The translations under genes and the position numbers were made by a program. A stretch of DNA of 64,000 nucleotides from Bradyrhizobium sp. LTSP885 (lineage in GTDB: Bacteria > Pseudomonadota > Alphaproteobacteria > Rhizobiales > Xanthobacteraceae), in assembly GCF_000938305.1 (NCBI RefSeq), contig NZ_JYMT01000004.1, positions 372,001-436,000 of the forward strand, given 5' to 3'. Below, piece by piece: positions 33,111 through 42,467 of the stretch (position 1 is its first letter; every line of letters starts with the position of its first letter). Below the pieces are notes generated by a model. The model was not told where the DNA came from. It saw only the letters and a list, made by a program, of their open reading frames with translations, and ran no database searches.

Positions 33111-34496
33111 CTACTCCGCCGCCTGCCGCACGTGACGCGCTGTCGGCGTGCGCATCGTCACCAGTTCCTCGGCAGCGGTCGGATGCAGCGCGATGGTGGC
33201 GTCGAAATCCGCCTTCGTCGCCTTCATCTTCACGGCGATTGCGACCGCTTGCGTGATTTCGGCGGCGGCCTCGCCGACGATGTGGCAGCCGAGCACGCGG
33301 TCGCTCGTGCCATCGACCACGAGCTTCATCAGCACGCGGGTGTCGCGGCCGGACATCGTCGCCTTGATGGGGCGGAAATCGGCCTTGTAGATGTCGACGT
33401 GGGAAAACTGCGCCCGCGCCTCTTCCTCGGTCAGCCCGACCGTGCCGACCTCCGGCTGCGAGAACACCGCGGTCGGGATCGTCGCGTGATCGACCTGAAC
33501 GGGGCGCTTGCCGAACACGGTATCGGCGAAGGCGTGGCCCTCGCGGATCGCGACCGGCGTCAAATTGGTGCGATGGGTGACGTCGCCGATCGCGTAGATG
33601 TTCGGCACCGAGGTCTTCGACCAGCCGTCGACCTGGATGCCGCCATTGGCCGGATTGATCGCAACGCCCGCCGCCTCGAGTCCGAGATCGGTGACGTTGG
33701 GATGCCGGCCGATCGCGAACATCACCTGGTCGGAAGCGATGCTCGATCCATTCGACAGATGCGTGGTGAAATCCTTGCCGTGCTTGTCGATCTTCGCAAT
33801 CGTGCAGCCGGTGATGATGGTGATGCCGTGCTTCTCCATCTCGGCGCGGACATGCTTGCGCACGTCCTCGTCGAAGCCGCGCAGGATATTCTCGCCGCGA
33901 TAGATCACCGTGACGTCGGAGCCGAAGCCTGCGAAGATGCCGGCGAATTCCAGCGCGATGTAGCCGCCGCCCTGGATCACGATGCGCTTCGGCAGCTCTT
34001 TCAGGTGAAACGCCTCGTTCGAAGAGATCACATGTTCGATGCCGGGAATGGCGGGTCCATGATTGGGCGCGCCGCCGGTCGCGATCAGGATGGTCTTCGC
34101 CGTGACTTTCTCGCCGGTGCCAAGCCGCAGCGTGTGGGCGTCCTCCAGCACCGCACGGGTCTTCACCACCCTGGCGCCGGATTTCTCGACATTGCTGGTG
34201 TAGATGCCCTCGAGGCGGCCGATCTCCTTGTCCTTGTTGGCGACCAGCGTCGCCCAATCGAACGAGACCTGACCGATGGTCCAGCCGAAACCGGCGGCGT
34301 CCTCGATCTCGTCATGGACATGCGAGCCCATGACGAACAGCTTCTTCGGCACGCACCCGCGGATCACGCAGGTGCCACCCATCCGGTACTCTTCGGCGAC
34401 CATGACCCTGGCGCCATAGTTGGCGGCGATGCGGGCGGCGCGAACCCCGCCCGAACCACCACCGATGACAAACAGGTCGACGTCAAACTCGGCCAT
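33111..34496 (-). CDS. gor: Glutathione-disulfide reductase
   Basis: A 461-aa FAD/NADPH disulfide reductase that regenerates reduced glutathione. FAD site GGGSGGVRAA, redox dithiol GGTCVIRGCVPKK, NADPH site QGGGYIALEFAGIFAG, the second FAD motif PNIYAIGDVTHR and the dimer-interface ALHPTAAEE with catalytic His-Glu are all present. The start is ATG 34496 (MAEFDVDLFVIGGGSG); the longer frame runs through a repeat. It is the third gene in the series rpiA-DUF2059-gor on the same strand. Confidence 0.96.
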   Translation of the reverse strand: MAEFDVDLFVIGGGSGGVRAARIAANYGARVMVAEEYRMGGTCVIRGCVPKKLFVMGSHVHDEIEDAAGFGWTIGQVSFDWATLVANKDKEIGRLEGIYTSNVEKSGARVVKTRAVLEDAHTLRLGTGEKVTAKTILIATGGAPNHGPAIPGIEHVISSNEAFHLKELPKRIVIQGGGYIALEFAGIFAGFGSDVTVIYRGENILRGFDEDVRKHVRAEMEKHGITIITGCTIAKIDKHGKDFTTHLSNGSSIASDQVMFAIGRHPNVTDLGLEAAGVAINPANGGIQVDGWSKTSVPNIYAIGDVTHRTNLTPVAIREGHAFADTVFGKRPVQVDHATIPTAVFSQPEVGTVGLTEEEARAQFSHVDIYKADFRPIKATMSGRDTRVLMKLVVDGTSDRVLGCHIVGEAAAEITQAVAIAVKMKATKADFDATIALHPTAAEELVTMRTPTARHVRQAAE

Positions 34497-34514
34497 GGTC
34501 AGCCCCACTTTCCG

Positions 34515-34582
34515 CGAGTGGCGAATAGCGAATGGCAAGCCGACCGCGCTGCGCGTCTTCCATTCGCTACTCGCTATTCACC
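34515..34582. repeat. Inverted repeat, GTGGCGAATAGCGAATGG family
   Basis: Arms GAGTGGCGAATAGCGAATGG and CCATTCGCTACTCGCTATTC (with terminal CAC) lie around a 24-base loop. It occupies the whole gap between the gor start and the DUF2059 stop, so the gor leader must pass through this hairpin or start downstream of it. A frequent Bradyrhizobium repeat type (from memory). Confidence 0.87.
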
Positions 34583-34585
34583 AGC

Positions 34586-35125
34586 TCAGATATCCTTGCC
34601 GCGCTTCTTCATCTCGGCCTTGAACGCGGAGTTGACGGTCACGCCGAAATCTCGCGCCCATTGCTGCATATAGTTCAGCGAACCGTTGATTGCCTTGGGC
34701 TCGGCGACCAGAAGCTTCTGGCCGAGCGGCGACTTGTAGAACACGACCAGGTCCTTCAACTCCTGCTCGGTGAACTCGGCGGCGTAGATCTTCGCCATGC
34801 CGTCGCCGATCTCCGACTCACGGCCGGCATAGCTCTTGGCGACGATCAGCGCGACCTCGTCGAGGTCCTTCTGGTAGTTGAGGTACTGCTGCAGCAGGCC
34901 GGTCTTGGTCTTTTCGATGATGCCCGGAACGGCGCCGGCATACATGACCGACACGTTCTTCATCGCCAGGATCTCCCTGGCGGCCGCTACCGCCGCTGGT
35001 GTCGACGGCTTGATGGCAGGTGCCGCAGGCGCTGCGGGCTGCTGCTGCGCCATGGCCGGCGCCGTCACCAGCGCCAATCCGACGGCCAGGGTGGCAGCCG
35101 ACATAAGTCCCGAGAAACGCTTCAT
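34586..35125 (-). CDS. DUF2059-domain exported protein
   Basis: A 179-aa protein with a signal peptide (MKRFSGLMSAATLAVGLALV..., cleaved near AMA-QQQ), a short Ala/Pro/Gln linker, then the DUF2059 core: EFTEQELKDLVVFYKSPLGQ and the helical LQQYLNYQKDLDEVALIV repeat. The family is periplasmic and of unknown function. The start at 35125 has GGAG eight bases away. It lies between rpiA (24 bases upstream) and gor, an order I recall as common in Bradyrhizobium and allies, so a conserved operon is likely. Confidence 0.88.
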   Translation of the reverse strand: MKRFSGLMSAATLAVGLALVTAPAMAQQQPAAPAAPAIKPSTPAAVAAAREILAMKNVSVMYAGAVPGIIEKTKTGLLQQYLNYQKDLDEVALIVAKSYAGRESEIGDGMAKIYAAEFTEQELKDLVVFYKSPLGQKLLVAEPKAINGSLNYMQQWARDFGVTVNSAFKAEMKKRGKDI

Positions 35126-35148
35126 TCCAAGTCTCCTTGCTTGCGGCG

Positions 35149-35841
35149 TCATCGCCGTTCAACAACCCGAATTCCCTGTGCGCCGGCCAGAACGGCGCTG
35201 GTGCCAAGCCCGATGAACAGGCCATGTTCGACCACGCCCGGGATCACGCTGAGCAGACCTGCCAGGCGCGGCGGGTCACCGATCCGGCCCAAATGGGCGT
35301 CGATGATCCAGTGGCCGCCGTCGGTGACGAAAACGTGACCGTCCTTGCCTTTGCGGATGACCATCTGGCCGGACACGCCTGACAGCGCGAAGGCCCGCGC
35401 GATCGAGGCCTGGGTCGCGGCAAGCCCGAACGGAATAACTTCGATCGGCAGCGGAAAGCGACCGAGCGCATCGACCCATTTGCTGTCATCGGCGATCACG
35501 ATCATACGATCACTGGCGCTCGCTACGATCTTCTCGCGCAACAGCGCGCCGCCGCCGCCCTTGATCAGGTTCAGCGCGGGGTCGATCTCGTCGGCGCCGT
35601 CGACGGTGAGGTCGAGGTGATCGATCTCGTCCAGCGTGGTCAGCGGAATGCCGCAGCGGATCGCATCGGCGCGGGTTACCTCCGAGGTCGGAACACCGAT
35701 CACCCTCATGCCGGCACGGACCTTCTCGCCGAGCAGCTCGACGAAATGCTTCGCGGTGGAACCGGTGCCGAGCCCGAGCTTCATGCCGTCGCGCACCTCT
35801 TCCAGCGCGCGTGCCGCCGCCTCGCGTTTCAGTCCGTCCAT
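35149..35841 (-). CDS. rpiA: Ribose-5-phosphate isomerase A
   Basis: A 230-aa cytosolic isomerase interconverting ribose 5-phosphate and ribulose 5-phosphate. [14 protein letters not shown] binds the phosphate, [21 protein letters not shown] supplies the active-site Asp and Glu, and [21 protein letters not shown] continues the fold. The conserved start is [16 protein letters not shown]; the longer upstream frame is rich in Pro/Gly/Arg and unlike the family. First gene of the rpiA-DUF2059-gor set, divergent from gph. Confidence 0.95.
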   Translation of the reverse strand: MDGLKREAAARALEEVRDGMKLGLGTGSTAKHFVELLGEKVRAGMRVIGVPTSEVTRADAIRCGIPLTTLDEIDHLDLTVDGADEIDPALNLIKGGGGALLREKIVASASDRMIVIADDSKWVDALGRFPLPIEVIPFGLAATQASIARAFALSGVSGQMVIRKGKDGHVFVTDGGHWIIDAHLGRIGDPPRLAGLLSVIPGVVEHGLFIGLGTSAVLAGAQGIRVVERR

Positions 35842-36057
35842 ATCCACCGTGCCGACCAAGCCCCTGTTTGCGCCGCGCCGGGGCACGTGATCGGCCCCGC
35901 CCGGCGGGCGCATGTCTAGCGTCGTTTTGCCGGCAGGAACAGGCATGAATGCATGGTTTTGCCATATGTTTGGGCGCCCGGCGGGGCATGGCCCGCCGGG
36001 CGATGCGGAACACCAAGTCTCTTGCCATCAGGCGACATCACCGATAGCGAAAAGGTC

Positions 36058-36738
36058 ATGCCCGCCTCCTCACTCCCCATCATCGTGTTCGATCTCGACG
36101 GCACGCTGGTCGAAACCGCGCCCGACCTCATCGGTGCGCTGAATTACGTGCTCGATCGCGAAGGCCTGCCGCCGGTGCCACTCGCTTCGGCGCGCAACAT
36201 GATCGGCGCCGGCGCGCGCAAACTGATCGAGCGTGGGCTGGAGGTGGAAGGACGCGCGGTCAGCGTCGCCGAGCTCGACCGCCTGACGAAGGACTTCGTC
36301 GCCTATTACGCCGATCACATCGCCGACGGTTCGCGTCCGTTCGACGGGCTGGACGCCGCGCTCGACCGGCTCGAAGCGCAGGGCCATCGCTTTGCGGTCT
36401 GCACCAACAAGCTGGAGTGGCTGTCAAAGCTCCTGCTCGACCGGCTCGGCCTCACCCCGCGCTTTGCCGCGATCTGCGGCGCCGACACGTTCGGTGTCGC
36501 CAAACCGGATCCCGCGTTTCTGCGCGAGACGGTCGCCCGCGCCGGCGGCCGCCTTCCGGATGCGATCATGGTCGGCGATGCCGGGCCCGATGTCGGGGTG
36601 GCGCGGCGGGCCGGCGTCCCCGTCATCGGGGTCGATTTCGGCTACACCGATGTTCCCATGGCGGAGCTCAAGCCGGACCGGCTGATCAGCCATATGGCCG
36701 ACTTGCCGGACGCGGTGGCGAGCCTCTGGACGCCCTGA
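36058..36738 (+). CDS. gph: Phosphoglycolate phosphatase (HAD superfamily)
   Basis: A 226-aa HAD-type phosphatase removing phosphate from 2-phosphoglycolate, a product of Rubisco oxygenation or DNA repair. HAD motif I is VFDLDGTLVETAPDL, motif II CTNKLEWLS, motif III the lysine in GVAKPDPAF and motif IV MVGDAGPDVGVARRAG. The start at 36058 agrees with the family length. The cap is the small C1 type (PFDGLDAALDRLEAQGH). It is divergent from rpiA. Confidence 0.92.
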   Translation: MPASSLPIIVFDLDGTLVETAPDLIGALNYVLDREGLPPVPLASARNMIGAGARKLIERGLEVEGRAVSVAELDRLTKDFVAYYADHIADGSRPFDGLDAALDRLEAQGHRFAVCTNKLEWLSKLLLDRLGLTPRFAAICGADTFGVAKPDPAFLRETVARAGGRLPDAIMVGDAGPDVGVARRAGVPVIGVDFGYTDVPMAELKPDRLISHMADLPDAVASLWTP

Positions 36739-36794
36739 GTCAAAATTCAAGTATTTGATATTGCTTGTGAATATATAGACATGCAAATTGTCCG

Positions 36795-36810
36795 TTAACC
36801 ATCCTTTAAC
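36795..36810 (+). promoter_or_regulatory. CtrA-type TTAA-N7-TTAAC motif upstream of the lipoprotein gene
   Basis: TTAACCATCCTTTAAC fits the CtrA consensus TTAA-N7-TTAAC exactly; it ends 90 bases before the lipoprotein ATG. CtrA is the cell-cycle master regulator of alphaproteobacteria and often drives envelope genes. A single match in an AT-rich gap can arise by chance, so it is a candidate. Confidence 0.5.
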
Positions 36811-36900
36811 GAACAGGCCTCGCGCTGTTGCGCCTCTGTTCCGACGCTCTTATGGTCCGTTTCGGGGATTGTGGCTGATTGCCGCAGTAGAGTGTGGATC

Positions 36901-37410
36901 ATGCGTCGTGTTATCGCGATTGCGGTCGCCGGGATGAGTCTGGCCGGCTGCTCCTCGTTTTCAATGGATTACTTCAAGTCTGCACCGCCGCCGATGCAGG
37001 TCCAGCTGGATTCGCAGCCGCAGGGCGCGGATGCCGTGACCTCGCTTGGGCCGGGCTGCAAGACGCCCTGCTCGGTGTCGATACCGGCGCCGGAAAGCGG
37101 CTTCTCGGTCACTTTCAATATGCCGAGGTTCCAGCCGGTGAACATTCCCGTGACGGTGACCCGCACGCCTGGCGACTTCACCTCGCCGGCGACGACCGTG
37201 CTCGACCCGAGCCCGGTGTTCGCCCAACTGCAGCCCGCCGGCCCGCCGCCGCGTCCGCCGCGCAAGCCGATGCGGCCAAAGAAGAAGAAGCCGAGGCCCG
37301 CGGCTCCCGCAGCCGGCGCTCCTGCTCCGGCTGGCTCGGCATTCCCCGATCCGAGCGCGGCTCCGCCGCCCGCCGCGGCACCTCCGCCCGCAGCCGCGCC
37401 GACGCGCTAA
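36901..37410 (+). CDS. Lipoprotein with PEGA-like domain and Pro/Ala tail
   Basis: A 169-aa envelope protein. Its signal peptide (MRRVIAIAVAGMSLAGCSSF) ends in a lipobox LAGC, so it should be lipidated at C18. The body resembles a PEGA carbohydrate-binding-like fold (VQLDSQPQGADAVTSLGPGC, then CKTPCSVSIP). From about residue 115 it is Pro/Ala/Lys-rich, with KKKKPRPAAPA. That part is likely to span the periplasm or contact the wall. A CtrA-type site lies upstream and a clear terminator downstream. Function unknown. Confidence 0.8.
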   Translation: MRRVIAIAVAGMSLAGCSSFSMDYFKSAPPPMQVQLDSQPQGADAVTSLGPGCKTPCSVSIPAPESGFSVTFNMPRFQPVNIPVTVTRTPGDFTSPATTVLDPSPVFAQLQPAGPPPRPPRKPMRPKKKKPRPAAPAAGAPAPAGSAFPDPSAAPPPAAAPPPAAAPTR

Positions 37411-37430
37411 CAATTCGATTGCACTGCACA

Positions 37431-37458
37431 AGAGCCCGGCCCAACCGCCGGGCTCTTT
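37431..37458 (+). terminator. Intrinsic terminator after the lipoprotein gene
   Basis: AGAGCCCGGC and GCCGGGCTCT form a perfect 10-bp stem around CCAACC, followed by TT and a few further pyrimidines. It lies 20 bases after the lipoprotein stop. Confidence 0.85.
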
Positions 37459-37588
37459 GCGTTGCGAAGGCTGACAGCCTCACAGCAGATCATGTCCCCT
37501 GCCTATCGCGCGATCGCGTTTTGGCATGTTGCGGATCATTCAAAGGAACGCATTGTGAGTGCATGCCAACATGCCTAGATTGCGTCTC

Positions 37589-38623
37589 ATGAGCGGATCC
37601 ACGCAAACCCTCGCCGAGTCCCTGTTCCGTCCGATGACCGATCCATTCGGGCGGACGATCCGTTACTTGCGCGTCTCCGTTACCGACCGCTGCGACCTGC
37701 GCTGCTTCTACTGCATGTCGGAGGACATGACCTTCCTGCCGAAGGCCGATCTCCTGACGCTGGAAGAGCTCGATCGGCTGTGTTCGGCCTTCATCGCCAA
37801 GGGCGTGCGCAAGATCCGCCTCACCGGCGGCGAGCCGCTGGTCCGCCGCAACGTGATGGGCCTGATCCGTTCGCTGTCGCGTCATCTGGGAAGCGGCGCG
37901 CTCGACGAGCTGACGCTGACCACCAACGGCTCGCAGCTGGCGCGCTTTGCGCAGGAACTCGCCGATTGCGGCGTGCGCCGCGTCAACGTTTCGCTCGACA
38001 CGCTGGATGCGGCGAAGTTCCGCGCCATCACCCGCTGGGGCGACATCGACAAGGTGCTCGCCGGCATCGAGGCCGCGCGCACCGCGGGGCTCGCGGTCAA
38101 GATCAACGCGGTCGCGCTGAAGAACATGAACGAGGACGAGATCCCTGCGCTGATGGAATGGGCGCATGGCAAGGGGATGGGCCTGACCCTGATCGAGGTG
38201 ATGCCGATGGGCGACATCGGCGAGGGCCGCATCGATCAATACGTGCCGCTGTCGCTGATGCGCGCGCGGCTCGAGAAGCACTACACGCTGACCGATCTCC
38301 CCGACGACACCGGCGGGCCGGCCCGCTATGTCCGGATCGCCGAGACCGGCGGCAAGCTCGGCTTCATCACGCCGATGACCCATAATTTCTGCGAATCCTG
38401 CAACCGGGTTCGCATCACCTGCACCGGCACGCTGCACACCTGCCTCGGCCACGAGGATGCCTCCGACCTGCGCCGGCCGCTGCGCGCTTCTGATGAGAAT
38501 GACATGCTCTCGGCTGCGATCGACCGCGCGATCGGGCTGAAGCCCAAGGGGCACGATTTCATCATCGACCGCCGCCACAACCGGCCGAGCGTCAGCCGCC
38601 ATATGAGCGTGACCGGCGGCTAG
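37589..38623 (+). CDS. moaA: GTP 3',8-cyclase (molybdenum cofactor biosynthesis protein A)
   Basis: A 344-aa radical SAM enzyme for the first step of molybdopterin synthesis. The N-terminal cluster ligands are CDLRCFYC, followed by [10 protein letters not shown]; the second cluster uses [18 protein letters not shown]. The C-terminus ends in Gly-Gly (SVTGG), as required in MoaA for cyclic pyranopterin formation. Several starts are possible: GTG 37559 (weak AAAGGA upstream), ATG 37571 and ATG 37589; the last gives the common length. No other mo genes are adjacent. Confidence 0.95.
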   Translation: MSGSTQTLAESLFRPMTDPFGRTIRYLRVSVTDRCDLRCFYCMSEDMTFLPKADLLTLEELDRLCSAFIAKGVRKIRLTGGEPLVRRNVMGLIRSLSRHLGSGALDELTLTTNGSQLARFAQELADCGVRRVNVSLDTLDAAKFRAITRWGDIDKVLAGIEAARTAGLAVKINAVALKNMNEDEIPALMEWAHGKGMGLTLIEVMPMGDIGEGRIDQYVPLSLMRARLEKHYTLTDLPDDTGGPARYVRIAETGGKLGFITPMTHNFCESCNRVRITCTGTLHTCLGHEDASDLRRPLRASDENDMLSAAIDRAIGLKPKGHDFIIDRRHNRPSVSRHMSVTGG

Positions 38624-38944
38624 ATTCCACCCCTCCCCGACGCCCCTCGCCGTGCCCGATTTACCAAGGCGGGACAACGGTTTGGCTATCAGTCAATATG
38701 CCCATTTTCCGATTGACGGCGTTCGACGGCGCTGGTTTGGTGCCCCGGCTTTCATGCCGGCCGGTCGGACAGGCCGCTGCCCCGACGGGCGCAGCCAACA
38801 ACGGCAGAAGCGGGTTTTGGGGGAGGACGACCGTTTGCAACTGCTCCCTGGAAGTGAGCCGTGGCTCCGTGCGCGTTGGCGCGGCGGCCTGACGATGCTT
38901 GGCAAGATATTCGGCGCGCGCGCAGCGCGGCCGCGGAGACCGTG
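38624..38944. other. Gene-free interval upstream of dctQ
   Basis: The interval of 321 bases between moaA and the TRAP small permease has open frames without family likeness, including a 97-codon one with no ribosome site. It contains short inverted pairs such as CCGGCCGGTCGG/GGCC and a GGGGGAGGACGACCG stretch. I see no recognisable promoter or riboswitch; any dctQM promoter must lie here. Confidence 0.5.
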
Positions 38945-39484
38945 ATGCGTCCATTGTTGGCTCTCAGTACGGCCATCGACCGGCTCAACGAGAAAATCGG
39001 CTATGTCTGCAACCTGCTCGTGCTGCTGGCCTGCCTGGTCAGCGCCGGCAACGCGATGATCCGCTACGCGTTCAGCTACTCGTCGAACGGCTGGCTCGAG
39101 GCGCAGTGGTACATGTTCGCCATCATGGTGATGTTCGGCGCCTCCTACACCTTCAAGCGCAACGAGCATGTCCGCGTCGAGATCATGTATCTGATGCTGC
39201 CCGAGCGCGGCCAGCTCTGGCTCGACATGATCGGCACGCTGTTCTTCCTGATCCCGTCCTGCCTGCTGCTCGCCTATCTGTCCTGGCCGTTCTTCTACCA
39301 GGCCTATGCGGTGAGCGAGGTGTCCGGCAATGCCGGCGGCCTGGTACGCTGGCCGATCAAGTTCGTTATTCCGTCCGGCTTCGTGATGCTCGCGTTGCAA
39401 GGCGTCTCAGAGGTGATCAAGCGGATCGCCGCGCTGCAAGGCTACGTGACAATCGACGCGAAGTACGAGAGGCCGACGCAATGA
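38945..39484 (+). CDS. TRAP transporter small permease (DctQ-type)
   Basis: A 179-aa inner-membrane protein with four hydrophobic segments. The DctQ pattern is seen in AGNAMIRYAFSYSSNGWLEA and MVMFGASYTFKRNEHVRVEI, where the small permease contacts the large one. ATG 38945 follows a Val; GTG 38942 is an alternative. The stop overlaps the dctM start (ATGA). The matching solute-binding proteins lie about 9 kb away, at 49.8-52.1 kb, after an efflux operon, so the substrate is set there. Confidence 0.9.
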   Translation: MRPLLALSTAIDRLNEKIGYVCNLLVLLACLVSAGNAMIRYAFSYSSNGWLEAQWYMFAIMVMFGASYTFKRNEHVRVEIMYLMLPERGQLWLDMIGTLFFLIPSCLLLAYLSWPFFYQAYAVSEVSGNAGGLVRWPIKFVIPSGFVMLALQGVSEVIKRIAALQGYVTIDAKYERPTQ

Positions 39485-41088
39485 CGATTACGCTGGAGAT
39501 GATGCCGCCTCTGATGTTCGGCGGCCTGATCATAGCGATGCTGATCGGTTATCCGGTGGCGTTCACGCTCGCCGCGGTCGGCCTGTCGTTCGGCTTCCTT
39601 GCCATCCACCTCGGCTTCTTCGACCTCAACTTCCTGCAGGCGATCCCGGGCCGCATCTTCGGCAGCGTGCTCTCCAACGAGCTTTTGCTCGCGATCCCTT
39701 TCTTCACCTTCATGGGCGCGATCCTGGAGCGGTGCGGGCTCGCCGAGGACATGCTCGACTCGATGGGCCAGCTGTTCGGCCCTATCCGCGGTGGCCTCGG
39801 CTATTCGGTCATCCTCGTCGGCTTCATCCTCGGTGCCATCACCGGCACGGTGGCGGCGCAGGTGATCGCCATGGCGATGATCTCGATGCCGGTGATGATC
39901 CGCTACGGCTACAACATCCGCTACATCACCGGCGTGCTCGCCGCCTCCGGCACCATCACGCAGTTGGTGCCGCCGTCGCTGGTGCTGATTGTGCTCGCCG
40001 ACCAGCTCGGCAAGTCGGTCGGCGACATGTATCTCGGCGCATGGGGCCCGTCGGTATTCCAGATCCTGCTGTTCGCCGGCTACACCTTCGTGCTCAGTAT
40101 CGTCAAGCCGAGCCATGTGCCGGCGGTGCCGAAGACGGCATTGACGCTGACCGGCTGGCCGCTGTGGAAGAAATGCCTGCTCGGCATCATTCCCTCCGCC
40201 GTGCTGATCTTCGTCGTGCTCGGCACCATGATGATGGGCCTTGCGACCCCAACCGAGGCCGGTGCCATGGGCGCGGTCGGTGCGATCGTGCTCGCCGCCA
40301 TCCATCACAAGGATTTCAGCGCGACCGGGCGCAAGATGCTGATCATTGGCGTAATCGCAGGCGGCATCGGCACCATCGTTGCGATGCTCTACACCGAGAA
40401 CCTGATCTTCAAGCTTGCGTTCGCAATCACCTATATCGCCGTGGTCTGGATCTGCCTCGAGGCCGTGAAGATCCCGGACCTGCGTGACCTGATCAAGCAG
40501 GGCTACGAGACCACCATGCGCATCACCTGCATGGTCACCTTCATTCTGATCGGATCGACCTGCTTCTCGGTGGTGTTCCTCGGCGTATCCGGCGGCGTCT
40601 GGCTGGAGCATCTGCTGACCTCGCTGCCCGGCGGCGTCTGGGGCTTCCTGATCTTCATCAACATCTTCATCTTCTTCCTGGCGTTCTTCCTCGACTTCTT
40701 CGAGATCGCCTTCATCATCCTGCCGATGATCGCGCCGATCGCGCAGAAGGTGCTGGCGCCGGTGGTCGGGCCCGATGCTGCGCTGATCTGGTTCGGCGTC
40801 ATGCTCTGCGTCAACATGCAGACCTCGTTCCTGCATCCGCCGTTTGGTTTCGCACTGTTCTATTTGCGCGGCGTGGCGCCGAAGGAAGTGAAGAGCTCCG
40901 ACATCTATTGGGGCGCGATGCCCTGGATCGGCCTGCAGGCCATCATGGTGATCCTGGTGATCGCATTTCCCGTCGTCGTCACCGGCCTGCTCGACAAGCC
41001 GCTTGATGTCGATCTCAACAAGGTCAAGATCGAGGTGCCGCAGATCGAGCTGCCCCCGCTCGATTTCGGTCCGCCGGCGAAGCCGTAA
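39481..41088 (+). CDS. TRAP transporter large permease (DctM-type)
   Basis: A 535-aa sodium-coupled transporter with about twelve or more membrane segments. DctM hallmarks are PGRIFGSVLSNELLLAIPFF, GAITGTVAAQVIAMAMISMP, LVPPSLVLIVLADQ and FILPMIAPIAQKV-type stretches (IILPMIAPIAQKVLAPVVGP). It exceeds the usual 430 residues because of a longer middle loop, a form I associate with TRAP systems for mannitol/chloroaromatic-type solutes. It overlaps dctQ by four bases. A hairpin after the stop serves both it and the convergent kinase gene. Confidence 0.93.
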   Translation: MTITLEMMPPLMFGGLIIAMLIGYPVAFTLAAVGLSFGFLAIHLGFFDLNFLQAIPGRIFGSVLSNELLLAIPFFTFMGAILERCGLAEDMLDSMGQLFGPIRGGLGYSVILVGFILGAITGTVAAQVIAMAMISMPVMIRYGYNIRYITGVLAASGTITQLVPPSLVLIVLADQLGKSVGDMYLGAWGPSVFQILLFAGYTFVLSIVKPSHVPAVPKTALTLTGWPLWKKCLLGIIPSAVLIFVVLGTMMMGLATPTEAGAMGAVGAIVLAAIHHKDFSATGRKMLIIGVIAGGIGTIVAMLYTENLIFKLAFAITYIAVVWICLEAVKIPDLRDLIKQGYETTMRITCMVTFILIGSTCFSVVFLGVSGGVWLEHLLTSLPGGVWGFLIFINIFIFFLAFFLDFFEIAFIILPMIAPIAQKVLAPVVGPDAALIWFGVMLCVNMQTSFLHPPFGFALFYLRGVAPKEVKSSDIYWGAMPWIGLQAIMVILVIAFPVVVTGLLDKPLDVDLNKVKIEVPQIELPPLDFGPPAKP

Positions 41089-41098
41089 GCGAGCCGCA

Positions 41099-41133
41099 GG
41101 CGCGAAGCGATCGGGACCGATCGCTATCGCGCC
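41099..41133. terminator. Long hairpin between convergent dctM and sensor kinase
   Basis: GGCGCGA-AGCGATCGG and CCGATCGCT-A-TCGCGCC form an almost perfect 16-bp stem with a tiny loop. It lies 10 bases after the dctM stop and just before the kinase stop, so it can end both transcripts, although no strong T-run is visible. Confidence 0.65.
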
Positions 41134-41134
41134 T

Positions 41135-42466
41135 CTAGGACGCCACCACCGGCGCAGCCGCGGCGAGCTGGAACGTCAACGTGAACTGCGCGCCACCGGT
41201 CGGGAGATTCTCTACCGCGACCGTCGCGGCGTGGTCGTCCACCACGCCCTGCACGATCGACAGTCCGAGGCCGGCGCCGTCGGTGCGCCGGCGGTCGCCG
41301 CGCCAGAACCGCCGGAAGATCAGGTCCTGCTCGCCCGGCGGAATGCCCGGCCCGCAGTCGCGCACCCGCACCGAACCGTCGTCGCGCACCTCGACGTCGA
41401 CTGAGGTATCGTCGGCGGTGTACTTGATGGCGTTCTCAGCGAGATTGAAGATCGCCCGCTGCAACATTTCCGCATTGCCCTTGACCTGCACCGGGCCGTC
41501 GGTGCCACGCAGCGCGATATCCTTCTGCTGCGCCAGCGCATAGGGCGCGATCGAGCCGACCACCTCGGCGCAGACCGCGCGCAGATCCGCGGTCTCGCCA
41601 GGATCGAGCACCAGCGTGTCGAGCTCGGCGATCTCGAGCAGCTGGTTGACGATGCGGCCCATGCTCTCGATGTCGGCATGAAGCTCCCTGCTGCCCTTGC
41701 CCGCCTCCAGCGTCTCGATCCGGGTCCGCAGGATCGCGAGCGGCGTGCGGAGCTGATGTGCCGCATCGGCGGTGAACTGGCGCTGCGCGTGAAAGCCCTC
41801 CTCGAGCCGGTCGAAGGCCTGGTTGACGGCGGTCACCAGCGGCAGGATCTCGCTTGGAATCCGTTCCGTCGGCAGCCGGATGCCGGTCCGCGCCGGTCCG
41901 ATGTTCCTCGCCTCCTCGGAGGCCTGCAGCAGCGGAATCACAGCGCGGCGGAAGATCACGATGTCAGCGGCGAGCAGGATCAGCAGGATCGGGATCGTGA
42001 TCCAACCGACCCGCCGGAAGAAATTGCTGACGATGTCGTCGATGATGACGTCGCGATGCGACAGGTCTTCGGCGACATGGATGCGCACCGTCTGATCGCC
42101 GATGTCTCTGATCACGCTCGCACCGGAAATCGTGCCGGACAAAGCCTGCTTCGCCGGCTCGGCGCGATGCGATGAAAACAGCACATGGCCGTCGGCATCG
42201 AAGATGTCGTACCGATAGCGGCCATAGGCGTCGGAATAGAGGCCCTTGAGGCTCTCGGGCAGGTTCAGAACCACCTTGCCGCCGGGATCGACGGAAAGCC
42301 TCTCGCCGAGCACGTCGGCCTGGTCGCGCATCGCATCGCGATGCAACTGGTTGATCTCGGAGTTCAACAACCACAGCAGCAGCAGCGGCAGGAAGACCGC
42401 GGCGATAGCGACCGCGACGATGTGCAGGAAGACGATCCGCGACGTCAGCGACTTGAAGCGGAACAC
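41135..42466 (-). CDS. Two-component sensor histidine kinase
   Basis: A 443-aa inner-membrane kinase. Membrane segments at about 12-34 and 153-172 bracket a 120-residue periplasmic sensor domain; a HAMP region follows, then the H-box with H237 in TADAAHQLRTPLAILR. N-box LAENAIKYTADD and G-boxes DCGPGIPPGEQ and GAGLGLSIVQGVV complete the ATPase domain. The arrangement is of the TctE/QseC/CzcS kind. The partner response regulator lies directly upstream (one-base gap). It is convergent to the TRAP permease and its operon is divergent from the RND operon, so either could be its target. Confidence 0.94.
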   Translation of the reverse strand: MFRFKSLTSRIVFLHIVAVAIAAVFLPLLLLWLLNSEINQLHRDAMRDQADVLGERLSVDPGGKVVLNLPESLKGLYSDAYGRYRYDIFDADGHVLFSSHRAEPAKQALSGTISGASVIRDIGDQTVRIHVAEDLSHRDVIIDDIVSNFFRRVGWITIPILLILLAADIVIFRRAVIPLLQASEEARNIGPARTGIRLPTERIPSEILPLVTAVNQAFDRLEEGFHAQRQFTADAAHQLRTPLAILRTRIETLEAGKGSRELHADIESMGRIVNQLLEIAELDTLVLDPGETADLRAVCAEVVGSIAPYALAQQKDIALRGTDGPVQVKGNAEMLQRAIFNLAENAIKYTADDTSVDVEVRDDGSVRVRDCGPGIPPGEQDLIFRRFWRGDRRRTDGAGLGLSIVQGVVDDHAATVAVENLPTGGAQFTLTFQLAAAAPVVAS

Positions 42467-42467
42467 G

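Noticed and set aside
38652..38945. 97-codon frame upstream of dctQ
   Set aside because: Arg/Gly-rich composition, no ribosome site and runs into the dctQ start; typical of a high-GC chance frame.
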